DNA of 64,000 bases from Microbacterium testaceum StLB037 (GCF_900104345.1 NZ_FNJN01000004.1:802-64801); one strand, 5' to 3'. Counted from the stretch's first letter, positions 1 to 11,278 are shown. Notes: generated by a model not told the origin, from the letters alone. Numbers and translations: made by a program.

Positions 1-501
1 GTTCGTCGTGATGGTGAGCGTCCGGTTCGTCGTGATGGTGAGCGTCCGTTCCGTCAGGACGGCGACCGTCCGTTCCGTCGTGACGGCGAACGCCCCGCCC
101 AGCGCGATGGTGATCGTCCGTTCCGTCGTGAGGGGGATCGTCCTGCTCGTCGTGATGGTGACCGTCCTGTTCGTCGTGACGGTGACCGTCCCTTCCGCCG
201 GGATGCTGATCGTCCTGTTCAGCGTGATGGTGATCGTCCGTTCCGTCGCGACGGGGATCGTCCTGTTCGTCGCGAGGGGGATCGTCCGTTCCGCCGTGAC
301 GGTGATCGTCCCGTTCAGCGCGAGGGGGAGCGTCCGTTCCGTCGTGACGGGGACCGTCCCGTTCGTCGTGACGGGGACCGTCCCGTTCGTCGTGACGGGG
401 ACCGTCCCGTTCGTCGCGACGGCGATCGTCCGGTTCGCCGTGACGGTGACCGTCCGTTCCGTCGGGACGGGGACCGCCCCGTGCGCCGAGACGGTGATTC
501 C
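1..501 (+). repeat. 24-bp in-frame tandem repeat, about 21 units
   Basis: Consecutive 24-base units coding RPFRRDGD or RPVRRDGD run from the window edge to about 501. Third-position changes and F/V, D/E and R/Q substitutions separate the copies, while units near 350-420 are almost identical, as expected of recent slippage. The array continues upstream of the window. It is a coding repeat, not a spacer-repeat array. Confidence 0.93.
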
Positions 502-1500
502 CGCGGCTTCGGGGGCGGTGACCGACGTCCGAGTGGCGACCGCCGGCCGGGCGCGGGAGCGCCGCGTCGATTCGATCGCGAGGACTCTCGTGCCACGCGC
601 CCGCCGCAGGATCGTCGCGAGCGTGGCCCGGAGATCCCCGAGGACGTCACTGCCTTCGACCTTCCTGGCGCAGCCCGCAACGAGTTGAAGACGCTCAGCA
701 AGGACAACGCCGACAACGTCGCCCGTCACCTTGCGATGGCTGCTCGCATGATCGACGAAGACCCCCAGCTGGCGCACGAACACGCGCTGGCGGCGTCCCG
801 GAGCGCCGGCCGTGTCGGGGTCGTCCGCGAGACCGTCGCCATCACGGCATACGCCGTCGGCGACTTCGCCCTGGCCCTCCGCGAACTCCGGACGCACCGC
901 CGGATCACCGGGTCCGACGAGCAGCTTCCGCTCATCGTCGACAGTGAGCGCGGGGTCGGACGTCCCGATCGCGCCCTCGAGGAGGGGCGCGCGGTCGACC
1001 GCTCGAGCCTGTCCGTTCCGGTACGTGTACAGCTGGCGATCGCCATGTCGGGAGCGCGCCTCGACCTGGGGCAGACGGACCGTGCTCTGCAGGAGCTCGA
1101 GATCCCCGAGGCCGACCCGGACCGCGCGTTCGAATGGAGCCCGGCCCTCTTCTCCGCGCGCGCAGCGGTTCTCGAAGAACTCGGACGGTCCGATGAAGCC
1201 GCCGAGTGGGAGCGTCGAGCCGAGATCGCGGCCGACGCCCTGGACGCCGCCGCAGGCGTCGCCGATCGCGAGGTCATCGTCGTCGAAGAGATCGAACTCA
1301 TCGATGACGAGGGTGGTGTGGACGTGGCATCCGGAGTCATCCCCCTCGAAGGAAACGACGTGGCGGTCGAGTCGGCTGACGACGCTGCGAGCGAACCGCA
1401 CGACGAAGACGTGACCGAGGGTGACGTGGACGATCGTGCCGACGGCATCGAGCCCGCCGAGACGGTTGTCGAAGCGGACGTCGAGGAAGACGGGCGATGA
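1..1500 (+). CDS. TPR-like protein with long octapeptide repeat tract (5' end outside window)
   Basis: The reading frame is open from the first base, so the start lies upstream. Residues 1 to about 167 are roughly 21 tandem octapeptides of the form RPxRRDGD, coded by a 24-base repeat and strongly mixed-charge, hence probably disordered. A helical region follows (from about residue 215, around ARNELKTLSKDNA) that looks like TPR-type helix pairs, and the last 80 residues are very acidic. Position just before the HAD phosphatase and tlyA matches the TPR protein Rv1691 of M. tuberculosis. Function is unknown; the basic/acidic tract suggests protein or RNA contacts, which is inference. The next gene overlaps by 4 bases. 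Confidence 0.85.
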   Translation, partial: VRRDGERPVRRDGERPFRQDGDRPFRRDGERPAQRDGDRPFRREGDRPARRDGDRPVRRDGDRPFRRDADRPVQRDGDRPFRRDGDRPVRREGDRPFRRDGDRPVQREGERPFRRDGDRPVRRDGDRPVRRDGDRPVRRDGDRPVRRDGDRPFRRDGDRPVRRDGDSRGFGGGDRRPSGDRRPGAGAPRRFDREDSRATRPPQDRRERGPEIPEDVTAFDLPGAARNELKTLSKDNADNVARHLAMAARMIDEDPQLAHEHALAASRSAGRVGVVRETVAITAYAVGDFALALRELRTHRRITGSDEQLPLIVDSERGVGRPDRALEEGRAVDRSSLSVPVRVQLAIAMSGARLDLGQTDRALQELEIPEADPDRAFEWSPALFSARAAVLEELGRSDEAAEWERRAEIAADALDAAAGVADREVIVVEEIELIDDEGGVDVASGVIPLEGNDVAVESADDAASEPHDEDVTEGDVDDRADGIEPAETVVEADVEEDGR

Positions 1501-2534
1501 TTTTCGGCCGGAGCACTCCGCCGCCGACACCGCTCGACGGCGTCGACGTCGTCCTGGCGGACCTCGACGGGGTGGTCTATGCCGGCCCCGGTGCTCTGCC
1601 GCACGCGGTCGACAGCCTGAACCGCGCCCAGCAGGAGGGGCGTCGTCTCGGGTACATCACGAACAACGCGTCGCGGACCGACGCGTCGGTCGCCGAGCAC
1701 CTCACCTCCCTCGGGCTGCGTGTGGCGGCGGACGACGTCACCACCAGTCCGCAAGCGGCGATGCGTCTGATGCGCGACCTGGTGCCCGCGGGTTCCACCC
1801 TGCTGGTCATCGGCGGCGAGGGTCTCGTCGTCGAGGTCGAGAAGGCCGGCTTCGTCGTCACGCGCAGCGCCGATGACAACCCGGCGGCCGTCGTCCAGGG
1901 CTTCGCTCCCGAGGTCGGGTGGGTCCACCTCGCCGAGGCCGCGTACGCACTCGCGACGCCTGTGGAGGAGGGGGGGATCCCCTGGGTCGCCACCAACTCC
2001 GACTGGACGATCCCGCAGGCCCGCGGCATCGCTCCGGGTAACGGCACGCTCGTGTCGGCCGTGCACACGGCCGTGGGGCGGTTGGCCACCATCGCAGGCA
2101 AGCCCGAACGGCCCATCTTCGATGTCGCCGTCGCCCGCACCGGCGCGCAGTCGCCGCTGTTCATCGGTGATCGCCTCGACACCGACATCCAGGGTGCGCG
2201 CACGGCCGAGATGCGCTCCCTGCTGGTGCTCACCGGCATCGACCGACCGAAGCAAGTGCTCGCGGCACCGCCCTCGCAGCGCCCCGACTACATCGTCGAA
2301 GACCTCCGTCAGCTCTTCGAGCCGTACCCCACGACGGTCGTCAAGGGCGACCGCACCCGTGTGGGTGATGCGATCGTCGAGATCGACGGCGTCGATCTCC
2401 GGATCGTCAACGACGGAGGGCGGCAGATCGACCTTCTGCGTGCCGGCTCGGCGGCCATCTGGAACAGTGGTCGTGCCATCTTCGGCTTCCGGGTTCCGGA
2501 GCAGCTCTACGCGGACCCGTTCCGCGTGCGCTGA
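1497..2534 (+). CDS. HAD-IIA family sugar/glycerol-phosphate phosphatase
   Basis: A 345-residue HAD hydrolase of the NagD/AraL/phosphoglycolate-phosphatase type. Motif I is DLDGVVY at 22-28 (nucleophile D22), motif II is in YITNNAS near 53-59, the motif III lysine is K202 in AGKPERPIFD, and motif IV is GDRLDTD at 224-230. The orthologous position in M. tuberculosis holds Rv1692, described as a glycerol-3-phosphate phosphatase, so a phospholipid-recycling role is plausible here. A C-terminal extension of about 70 residues follows the HAD core. ATGA overlap with the TPR gene fixes the start and indicates translational coupling. Confidence 0.9.
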   Translation: MIFGRSTPPPTPLDGVDVVLADLDGVVYAGPGALPHAVDSLNRAQQEGRRLGYITNNASRTDASVAEHLTSLGLRVAADDVTTSPQAAMRLMRDLVPAGSTLLVIGGEGLVVEVEKAGFVVTRSADDNPAAVVQGFAPEVGWVHLAEAAYALATPVEEGGIPWVATNSDWTIPQARGIAPGNGTLVSAVHTAVGRLATIAGKPERPIFDVAVARTGAQSPLFIGDRLDTDIQGARTAEMRSLLVLTGIDRPKQVLAAPPSQRPDYIVEDLRQLFEPYPTTVVKGDRTRVGDAIVEIDGVDLRIVNDGGRQIDLLRAGSAAIWNSGRAIFGFRVPEQLYADPFRVR

Positions 2535-2540
2535 CGTCGG

Positions 2541-2546
2541 TAGCAT
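2541..2546 (+). promoter_or_regulatory. -10 hexamer TAGCAT for the small ORF/tlyA unit
   Basis: TAGCAT lies 7 bases before the ATG at 2554, the spacing expected for a leaderless actinobacterial transcript. It would give tlyA, nadK and recN a promoter inside the operon. Confidence 0.45.
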
Positions 2547-2553
2547 GGCATCC

Positions 2554-2712
2554 ATGTCCGACAGCTCCGCCCCGGACGCCGGGCTCATCGATCGGCTGCG
2601 TCTCATCGAGGAGCAGCCCCTCGACACCCGCGCGGACGCTTACGCCGCCGTGCACGAGGAGTTGGCTCGACGACTCGAGTCGGCGCCGATCGATCCGACC
2701 GCAGCGTCGTGA
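2554..2712 (+). CDS. small conserved protein upstream of tlyA (52 aa)
   Basis: A 52-residue acidic, helical protein starting MSDSSAPDAGLIDRL, with no recognised domain. The same slot between the HAD phosphatase and tlyA in M. tuberculosis holds a small protein of similar size (Rv1693), which supports it being real. The start at 2554 is preferred over an in-frame ATG at 2545 because 2545 falls inside the -10 hexamer TAGCAT. The stop overlaps the GTG of tlyA. Function unknown. Confidence 0.72.
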   Translation: MSDSSAPDAGLIDRLRLIEEQPLDTRADAYAAVHEELARRLESAPIDPTAAS

Positions 2713-3509
2713 GCCCGCGCCTCGATGCCGAGCTCGCCGCCCGCGGGCTGGCGCGTTCCCGCTCGCACGCGGCTCAACTGATCTCCGGCGGGCTCGTGAC
2801 GGTCGACGGCCGCCCCGTCGTCAAAGCGTCGACGCCCGTGGAGACGGACAACGTGCTCGACGTCGCGGGGGCCGACCACTACGTCAGCCGCGGCGCGCAC
2901 AAGCTGCTGGCCGCGCTCGATGCCTTCGGGGTCGACGTGAGCGATCGGGTCGCCCTCGATCTCGGAGCGTCCACCGGCGGCTTCACACAGGTCCTTCGCG
3001 AGCGCGGCGCGCGCCCAGTCATGGCCGTCGACGTGGGGCACGGTCAGTTATCCACCGTCGTGGGGGCGGACCCCGACGTGGTGTCGGTCGAGGGGTATAA
3101 CGTGCGGTTCATGACCGCCGACTCCCTCGCGGGCGCCACGGGTATCGCCGAGCGTCCCACCGTGGTGACCGGAGACCTGTCGTTCATCTCGCTGGAGCAC
3201 GTGTTGCCCGCCGTCGTGGCCACGGCGGCCCCCGAGGCGGATGTCATCCTCCTCATCAAGCCGCAGTTCGAGGTCGGCCGCACAGCGGTGAAGGGCGGGC
3301 TGGTCACCGACCCCGCCCTGCGATCCGACGCCGTGCACGGCGTGCTCTGGGCAGCGTGGGACGCGGGTCTCAGGACCTCCGGGCTCATCGCGTCGCCCAT
3401 CGTCGGAACGCACGGGAACCAGGAGTACGTCGCGTGGTTCTCGGCCACTCGGGGCAGCGACCCCTCAGAATGGGAGAGCACCGTGACCCGACTGACCGGA
3501 AGCCGATGA
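2709..3509 (+). CDS. tlyA: TlyA family 16S/23S rRNA (cytidine-2'-O)-methyltransferase
   Basis: 266 residues. An S4 RNA-binding domain occupies 1-60 (SRSHAAQLISGGLVTVDGRPV), followed by an FtsJ/RrmJ-like methyltransferase domain with the SAM motif DLGASTGGFTQVL near 84-96 and the family signature YVSRGAHKL at 58-66. TlyA 2'-O-methylates cytidines in 16S and 23S rRNA and is the determinant of capreomycin susceptibility in mycobacteria. The GTG start overlaps the stop of the 52-residue gene, and nadK starts within its stop codon. Confidence 0.95.
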   Translation: MSPRLDAELAARGLARSRSHAAQLISGGLVTVDGRPVVKASTPVETDNVLDVAGADHYVSRGAHKLLAALDAFGVDVSDRVALDLGASTGGFTQVLRERGARPVMAVDVGHGQLSTVVGADPDVVSVEGYNVRFMTADSLAGATGIAERPTVVTGDLSFISLEHVLPAVVATAAPEADVILLIKPQFEVGRTAVKGGLVTDPALRSDAVHGVLWAAWDAGLRTSGLIASPIVGTHGNQEYVAWFSATRGSDPSEWESTVTRLTGSR

Positions 3510-4426
3510 CCCCCAGCGATCGCCGAATCCTCCTCGTCGTGCACGCGCGCCGAGATGACACCGTCCACGCCGCCGAGCGCATCCTGACCGCCGTGCGGTC
3601 GGCCGGTGCCACCCCGGTGGTGTCCGCGGAGGACCGGCCCGAGCTCGCGGAGCGTCTGTCGCTCGAGGGCGTCCAGACCCTCGGGGTCGACGTCGGCATC
3701 GACGACATCGAGCTCGCCATCGTGCTCGGCGGCGACGGCACCATCCTGCGCGCGGCCGAAGTCGTGCGGGGTGGGACCGTCCCGATCCTCGGGATCAACA
3801 TGGGCCACGTCGGATTCCTCGCCGAGATCGAACGCGACGACATGGACGACGCCGTGCGTCGGGTCATCGACCGCGACTACGTCGTCGAGGAGCGACTCGC
3901 CCTCGCGGTGCGCGTGTTGAACGCCGACGATGAGGTCATCTTCGAGACCTGGGCACTGAACGAGGCCACCGTCGAGAAGGCGAGCCGCGAGCGGATGCTC
4001 GAAGTGGTGATGGAGGTCGACGGCCGTCCGCTGTCATCGTTCGGCTGCGACGGGATCGTCGTGGCGTCTCCGACCGGTTCGACGGCCTACAACTTCTCCG
4101 CCGGAGGGCCGGTGATCTGGCCGACGGTCGAGGCCATCGCCGTCGTCCCCCTCTCGGCGCACGCCCTTTTCGCACGTCCGCTGGTGGTGAGTCCCGAGGC
4201 GATGGTCGCCGTCGAGGTACTCGAGCGCACGAGCGGCAGCGGCATCCTGTGGTGCGACGGCCGACGCTCGCACGAGCTGCCCCCGGGCGCTCGCGTGATG
4301 GTGCGTCGTTCGTCGCGGCCCGTCCGCCTCGCCCGCCTGCACCCTGCCGCGTTCACCGACCGGCTCGTTCGGAAGTTCCGCCTCCCGGTCACGGGATGGC
4401 GTGGGATGCCGGGAGGTGCGGCGTGA
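3506..4426 (+). CDS. nadK: NAD kinase
   Basis: 306 residues; ATP- or polyphosphate-dependent phosphorylation of NAD to NADP. The signature GGDGT is at 75-79, the NE pair of the nucleotide site in ALNEATVEK near 152, and the glycine-rich loop ASPTGSTAYNFSAGGP near 188-202. Length matches actinobacterial PpnK. The ATG at 3506 forms an ATGA overlap with tlyA and is preferred over an upstream in-frame start that would lie inside tlyA. The tlyA-nadK-recN order is conserved in Actinobacteria. Confidence 0.96.
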   Translation: MTPSDRRILLVVHARRDDTVHAAERILTAVRSAGATPVVSAEDRPELAERLSLEGVQTLGVDVGIDDIELAIVLGGDGTILRAAEVVRGGTVPILGINMGHVGFLAEIERDDMDDAVRRVIDRDYVVEERLALAVRVLNADDEVIFETWALNEATVEKASRERMLEVVMEVDGRPLSSFGCDGIVVASPTGSTAYNFSAGGPVIWPTVEAIAVVPLSAHALFARPLVVSPEAMVAVEVLERTSGSGILWCDGRRSHELPPGARVMVRRSSRPVRLARLHPAAFTDRLVRKFRLPVTGWRGMPGGAA

Positions 4427-6117
4427 TCGAAGAGATGCGGCTGCGCGACCTCGGCGTGATCGCGGACGCGACCCTGCCGATCGGGCGCGGTTTCACGGCC
4501 ATCACCGGCGAGACCGGGGCGGGCAAGACCATGGTCGTGACCGGGCTCGGGCTGCTGCTCGGTCAGCGCGCCGACTCCGGCGCGGTGCGCAAGGGCGCGA
4601 CCCAGGCTGCCGTCGAGGGCGTGTGGCTCGTCCCCGAAGAGGGGGTCGTCTCCGCGCGAGTGCGGGAGGCCGGAGGCGATGTCGAGCCCGTCGGGGACGG
4701 TTCGGCCGAGCTCTATCTCGGACGCACCGTCTCGAGCGAAGGACGCGGGCGCGCCACCGTGGGCGGACGCACCGCTCCGGCGGGTGTCCTGGCTGATCTC
4801 GCCGACGACCTCGTCGTCGTGCACGGACAGTCCGACCAACTCCGCCTCAAGTCGTCGGGAGCGCAGCGCGATGCCCTCGATCGCTTCGGCGGGGAGCCGG
4901 TCGTCGCTGCCCGCACCGCCTATCGCGCGGCGTGGGACGCCTGGCGTGCTCTGGATGCCGAACTGACCACCCTGACCGCTGATCGTGACGACCGCGCCCG
5001 CGAGGCCGAGCAGCTGCGCGCCGCTATCGCCGAGATCGAGGCCGCAGCGCCGATCGTCGGCGAGGAAGAGGAGCTGGCGCGCCGCGCCGAGCGTCTCGCC
5101 AACGCCGAGGATCTGCGAGTCGCCGCCGTGACGGCCCACGCCGCCCTGTCGAACGAAGACGGCTCACCCGATGTCGTGACGCTGCTGGCCGAAGCCCGCC
5201 GGGCCCTCGAGCGGATCTCGGGCAGCGACGAGGCACTCGCCGCCATCGGCGAGGTGATCGCCGACCTCGGGTATCGCGCGACCGACGCCTCCGTCGCGCT
5301 GTCGGGCTACCTCGCAGACCTCGACGAATCCGGCCCGCACGAGCTGGCCGCGGTCGATGAACGCCGCGGAGTGCTCGCCGGACTCGCCCGCACGCACGGA
5401 ACGGTCGAGGCGGCGATCTCGTTGCTCGAGACGGGCTCGGCTCGTCTCGTCGAATTGGATGACGACGGCGACCGCCTCGAGCGACTCGAGGCGCAGCGCG
5501 ACGCCGCGGCCTCCGAGCTGGATGCGGCCGCGGAAGCGCTCACCGCTGCGCGACGCGAGGCCGCCGAGAGACTGGGCGCCGCGGTCACCGAGGAGCTCCA
5601 TGCGCTCGCCCTTCCCGACGCCCGGTTGAGCGTCGACGTGGCCCCCGCCTCGCCCGCCGGTCACGGACGCGATGAGGTCTCGATCCTGCTCGCCCCGCAC
5701 CCGGGCGCCGATCCCCGCCCCGTGTCGCGCGGGGCGTCCGGGGGCGAGCTGAGTCGCGTCATGCTCGCCATCGAGGTCGTCATCGCCGGCGTCGACCCGG
5801 TGCCCACCTTCGTGTTCGACGAAGTCGACGCCGGAATCGGGGGAGCCGCGGCGATCGAGGTCGGTCGTCGGCTCGCTCGTCTCGCGGAATCGTCCCAGGT
5901 GATCGCCGTCACGCACCTCGCGCAGGTGGCGGCCTTCGCGGGAAACCACCTGACGGTCGTCAAGGGCAACGACGGTGCGGTCACGGCATCCAGTGTCCGC
6001 CGTCTCGACGGGGCCGAGCGCGAAGCCGAGATGGCCCGCTTGCTGTCGGGACTCACCGACTCGGAAGCGGCGTTGACGCACGCCCGTGAACTGCTGGAGA
6101 CCGGCCGATCCCGATGA
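4423..6117 (+). CDS. recN: DNA repair protein RecN
   Basis: 564 residues, an SMC-like ATPase for double-strand-break repair. Walker A GETGAGKT is at 29-36; a long alanine/glutamate-rich coiled coil fills the middle; the ABC signature SGGELSRVMLAIE and Walker B FVFDEVDAGIGG are in the last third, followed by VIAVTHLAQVAAFA. The GTG at 4423 overlaps the nadK stop by 4 bases and aligns with the usual IEEMRLRDLGVI start; the in-frame frame extends further upstream only inside nadK. Confidence 0.95.
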   Translation: MIEEMRLRDLGVIADATLPIGRGFTAITGETGAGKTMVVTGLGLLLGQRADSGAVRKGATQAAVEGVWLVPEEGVVSARVREAGGDVEPVGDGSAELYLGRTVSSEGRGRATVGGRTAPAGVLADLADDLVVVHGQSDQLRLKSSGAQRDALDRFGGEPVVAARTAYRAAWDAWRALDAELTTLTADRDDRAREAEQLRAAIAEIEAAAPIVGEEEELARRAERLANAEDLRVAAVTAHAALSNEDGSPDVVTLLAEARRALERISGSDEALAAIGEVIADLGYRATDASVALSGYLADLDESGPHELAAVDERRGVLAGLARTHGTVEAAISLLETGSARLVELDDDGDRLERLEAQRDAAASELDAAAEALTAARREAAERLGAAVTEELHALALPDARLSVDVAPASPAGHGRDEVSILLAPHPGADPRPVSRGASGGELSRVMLAIEVVIAGVDPVPTFVFDEVDAGIGGAAAIEVGRRLARLAESSQVIAVTHLAQVAAFAGNHLTVVKGNDGAVTASSVRRLDGAEREAEMARLLSGLTDSEAALTHARELLETGRSR

Positions 6118-8927
6118 CCGACGACTCCGACGACGAGCTCTCAGCGCCGCCGGAAGCGACGCTGATCGACCCCCCGCGGCACACGCCGCTGTGGGCGTTC
6201 CTCTCCCGGCTGCTGCTGCGTCTCGAGGCGTGGCTGCGGTCGCACGGGGGGACACGTCTGCGTGCCGGCATCCGCGTGTTCTGGGCGGCGGTCGCCGCCG
6301 TCGGCGTGGTGCTCCTCGTCGGCCCGGTGATCAACGCGCCCCTCACCTTCGACGACATCACCTCATCGGCGAAGGAGGCCACGAGCACCTGGATCGCGAA
6401 GGACTTCTCGGCGGAGTACGACCTGCAGCGTCACGACGACGGGCGACTCGTCGTCGCGGTGACGGAGAGGTTCATCGCGGTCTTTCCGGACGACGTCGAC
6501 GAGAACTCGATCGAACGCGTCCTCGCGTCGCAGTACGAGGGACACGATCTCGCTCCCGCGCTGCGCGAGGCGCGGCTCGACGATCGCCCCGTCGACGCAC
6601 GGGTGGAGACGACGCCGACCCGCACGACCTACGTCATCGGGGGAGTGGACAGACTCACCGGGTCGCATCTCGTCGAAGTGCGCTACGACCTGCGCGACCT
6701 CGCTTACGACGACCGCGACACCTCGTCGGACCAGGTGCCCCAGGTGCTGCAGTGGGACGTCTTCGGGCCCGAGTGGCCGCACGGGGTCTCGTCGAGTTCG
6801 TTGCGCGTCGTCGTGCCCCGCGACCTCGAGGGGGCTTTCGCGCGCCAGCCCTCGGCGGGACTGTCGTGGCTTCTCGTGGGCGGTTCCACCACGATGGAGC
6901 CCGAGGACGCGGCATCCGATCCGCTCGTGTATGAGATCACGAACGACCAGAACATCCCTCCCCACGGATCGTTCTGGTTCGCGTTCCGGTTCGATCCGGG
7001 TACGTTCGCGATGCCGGGGCCGTCTCCGTTGTTCTTCATCCAGGCGTACGGGCCCTTCGTGCCGCTGTTGCTCTTGGCGGCCGGCGTGCTCTTCGCCTTC
7101 GCCGCGCGGGCGGTGGCCTGGGCCGACGCGCGGGGGCGCGCGTGGTTCGTGCCGGAGTCGCAGCCGCGTCGCGGCAGCTCGGTGGCGCTGGACGCACGCC
7201 TGTGGGGAGCGCGCCGCACGGCGGTACTCGCCGAGGCCCTCGACGCGTGGCGTCGAGATCCGAAGGACCCCCGGCTGACTCGTCGTCTCGCGCGCGCCGC
7301 CCATCGAGCGGGGCGGTGGGGGGATCTGCTCCCGGCTCTGCGGTCGTTTCGATTCTCGCCCGCGTGGAGGGCGCAGTTCGAACGTGGTCTCCGCACGGTG
7401 CCGCGCGGGTTCGTCCGGGACGCCTTCCTCGGCGGAGCGTTCGCGCTCGCCGTCCTCCAGCTCGGCCTGACGCGACAACTCTCGCATCAGCGCGCGCTGA
7501 CGATCGAGTGGTGGCCCGTGGCTGCCGCGGCGGCCTCCGTCGCCCTCGCCGGCGTGATCCTCGCGGTGGCGCTGAGCGCACGCCCACTGACGCGCGAGGG
7601 AGCCCTCGCGCGTGAGCACCTGCTCGGTCAGCGGCAGTATCTCGAGCTGACGAGCGCCGCCGAGCGCACGCCGCTGCGATCGGCGGATCTGCCCTACGTC
7701 GTGATCTTCTCGCACCCGCGCGCGGCAGGTCGTCTGCTCCGAGGCCTGACCGAGCGCGAAGGGATCGATCGACGGGTGGGTGCCGATCCGACGTTCCTGG
7801 GGGGCGGACGACTCGCCGTCCGTGCGTGCGCGCTGGGTCTCGTCGCCGGCGCCATCGCCCTTGCGTTCCTCACGACGGCGTCCACCACCGCCGCTCCCGA
7901 CCAGGCCGCGGTTCTCGACGGGATCGAGGGCAGCAGCGGTCTCGCCGTGACGGACGCCGACATCGCCGCCACCCTCCGTCGCGATGGCGACGGAGCGGGC
8001 CGGGTGGAGGTCGTCGAGACCTTGAAGACCGAGGTCGAGGCGAATCGCCGGGTGATCCCCCAGGTCACGCGCGTGTGGCGGGACGTCGTCGACGGGCACG
8101 ATCAGGGGCTGACCGTCGAGTCGATCACCGTCGACGGCAAGACGGCTCCGTTCGTGCAGACCCGGCGTCTCGATCACGCCGTCGTCCAGACGCGCCTGAC
8201 CGATGACTGGACCGGGGCACACGTCGTCGAGATCCGGTACGAGATGGCGCACCCGATCGCCCGGGACGCATCGGGGGAGCGGATGGCCTGGACCGCCCTC
8301 ATGCCGGGGTGGTCGTGGTCGTGGCGGACCGTCGACGCGGAGACGGAGCACGTGCGGATCGCGTTGACCCTCGCGGACGGACGGGGAGAAGACCTCGAAG
8401 AGGGGTCCGGATGGATGGATGCCACCCCCTCCCGCCCGGACGCGGCGCCCGAGCCACTGGGCGACGACGCCGTGCAGAGCGGGTCCGAGACCGTCATCGC
8501 GTTCGACGCCAGGGCGAGCGACGAGTATTCGCCGGACAGCCGGTGGCCGTCCTCGTCGAAGTACGCGGGGCTCGACCTGCGATTCGCCTCGGGGACGTTC
8601 TCATCGGCGACGCCTCCGAGCATCGGGCACACCCTGTGGGCGGCGCTTCCCTGGGTCATCGGGCCGATCCTCGGAGCGGGGGCCGTCGTCCTGGGCCTGG
8701 TGGGCATGAGCGCGCGCGACCGGGTCGGTGTGCGGCGCGACCTCGCGCGGTGGTTGCCGCCGAGCCTGGTCATCGCCCAGGTCGTGCTCGTCGGCTGGGC
8801 GGCCGGCGACGCGGCGATCGAGGACGCGATCCTTCCCGTCGTGCTGATCCCCGTGGTGCTCTCGGTGGTCGTCGCGGTGGTCGCCTTCGTCCGCACCCGA
8901 AGACTCGCCATCGTCACGCGAACGTGA
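6114..8927 (+). CDS. DUF2207-like membrane protein with duplicated extracytoplasmic domain
   Basis: 937 residues. Predicted membrane helices lie near 53-75, 312-336, 437-455, 467-488, 569-590, 842-866, 883-903 and 905-926. Two related soluble beta-rich segments, about 95-300 and 610-830, each follow a helix and share the pattern of long beta strands ending in LTGSHLVEVRYDLRD or WTGAHVVEIRYEMAH, so the gene looks like an internal duplication of a DUF2207-type unit. Function unknown. It sits between recN and pyrG, where corynebacteria and mycobacteria carry steA/steB-type genes linked to cell division. ATGA overlap with recN. Confidence 0.8.
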   Translation: MTDDSDDELSAPPEATLIDPPRHTPLWAFLSRLLLRLEAWLRSHGGTRLRAGIRVFWAAVAAVGVVLLVGPVINAPLTFDDITSSAKEATSTWIAKDFSAEYDLQRHDDGRLVVAVTERFIAVFPDDVDENSIERVLASQYEGHDLAPALREARLDDRPVDARVETTPTRTTYVIGGVDRLTGSHLVEVRYDLRDLAYDDRDTSSDQVPQVLQWDVFGPEWPHGVSSSSLRVVVPRDLEGAFARQPSAGLSWLLVGGSTTMEPEDAASDPLVYEITNDQNIPPHGSFWFAFRFDPGTFAMPGPSPLFFIQAYGPFVPLLLLAAGVLFAFAARAVAWADARGRAWFVPESQPRRGSSVALDARLWGARRTAVLAEALDAWRRDPKDPRLTRRLARAAHRAGRWGDLLPALRSFRFSPAWRAQFERGLRTVPRGFVRDAFLGGAFALAVLQLGLTRQLSHQRALTIEWWPVAAAAASVALAGVILAVALSARPLTREGALAREHLLGQRQYLELTSAAERTPLRSADLPYVVIFSHPRAAGRLLRGLTEREGIDRRVGADPTFLGGGRLAVRACALGLVAGAIALAFLTTASTTAAPDQAAVLDGIEGSSGLAVTDADIAATLRRDGDGAGRVEVVETLKTEVEANRRVIPQVTRVWRDVVDGHDQGLTVESITVDGKTAPFVQTRRLDHAVVQTRLTDDWTGAHVVEIRYEMAHPIARDASGERMAWTALMPGWSWSWRTVDAETEHVRIALTLADGRGEDLEEGSGWMDATPSRPDAAPEPLGDDAVQSGSETVIAFDARASDEYSPDSRWPSSSKYAGLDLRFASGTFSSATPPSIGHTLWAALPWVIGPILGAGAVVLGLVGMSARDRVGVRRDLARWLPPSLVIAQVVLVGWAAGDAAIEDAILPVVLIPVVLSVVVAVVAFVRTRRLAIVTRT

Positions 8928-10697
<1,770 letters not shown>

Positions 10698-10698
10698 C

Positions 10699-11277
10699 GT
10701 GGAGGAGCTGCGCGACGAGAAGGTCGACCTCGAGATCGTCTCGACCGACCTGGTCTACGAGGGCGCGGTCTGGGACGTGCGCTCCGACACCGTGCGCTAC
10801 GGCGACGGCGAGATGACCCGCCAGTACGTCGAGCACCCGGGAGCCGCGGCGGTCGTCGCGATCGACGACGACGAGCGCGTCGTGCTCATCCAGCAGTACC
10901 GCCACCCCATCAAGGAGCGCGACTGGGAGATCCCCGCCGGGCTGCTCGACGTCGCGGGGGAGCCGCCGATCGAGACCGCCAAGCGCGAGCTGACCGAAGA
11001 AGCCGATCTCGCCGCCGACCGCTGGCAGCACCTGGTGTCGATGCACACGACCCCCGGCGGCAACGACGAGGTCGTGCACCTCTTCCTCGCGCGCGGTCTG
11101 CGCGCGGTCGAGACCGACTTCGAGCGCGAGCACGAGGAGTCCGACATGCGCCTCGAGCGCGTGCCGCTGGCCGAGGTCATCGACGGCGTGCTCGCGGGAC
11201 GCCTGCGCAACGGCATCCTCGCCACCGGCGCCCTGGCGGCGGCCGAGGTGCTGCGCCGCGAGGCCTCCTCCCGCTGA
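10699..11277 (+). CDS. Nudix hydrolase, ADP-ribose pyrophosphatase type
   Basis: 192 residues. The Nudix box lies near 81-104 ([10 protein letters not shown] then RELTEEADL), preceded by the EIPAG motif of ADP-ribose pyrophosphatases. This family cleaves ADP-ribose to AMP and ribose 5-phosphate. The GTG at 10699 is one base after the pyrG stop. The order pyrG-Nudix-xerD matches Rv1699-Rv1700-Rv1701. Substrate is inferred from family and context only. Confidence 0.88.
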   Translation: MEELRDEKVDLEIVSTDLVYEGAVWDVRSDTVRYGDGEMTRQYVEHPGAAAVVAIDDDERVVLIQQYRHPIKERDWEIPAGLLDVAGEPPIETAKRELTEEADLAADRWQHLVSMHTTPGGNDEVVHLFLARGLRAVETDFEREHEESDMRLERVPLAEVIDGVLAGRLRNGILATGALAAAEVLRREASSR

Positions 11278-11278
11278 C

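Noticed and set aside
1..501. CRISPR-like regular repeat array
   Set aside because: The 24-base units have no spacers, keep one reading frame and code RPxRRDGD.
315..2627. Long open frames on the minus strand opposite the TPR and HAD genes
   Set aside because: Low-complexity Arg/Ser/Pro translations caused by high G+C; no family motifs, and the plus-strand genes have clear ones.
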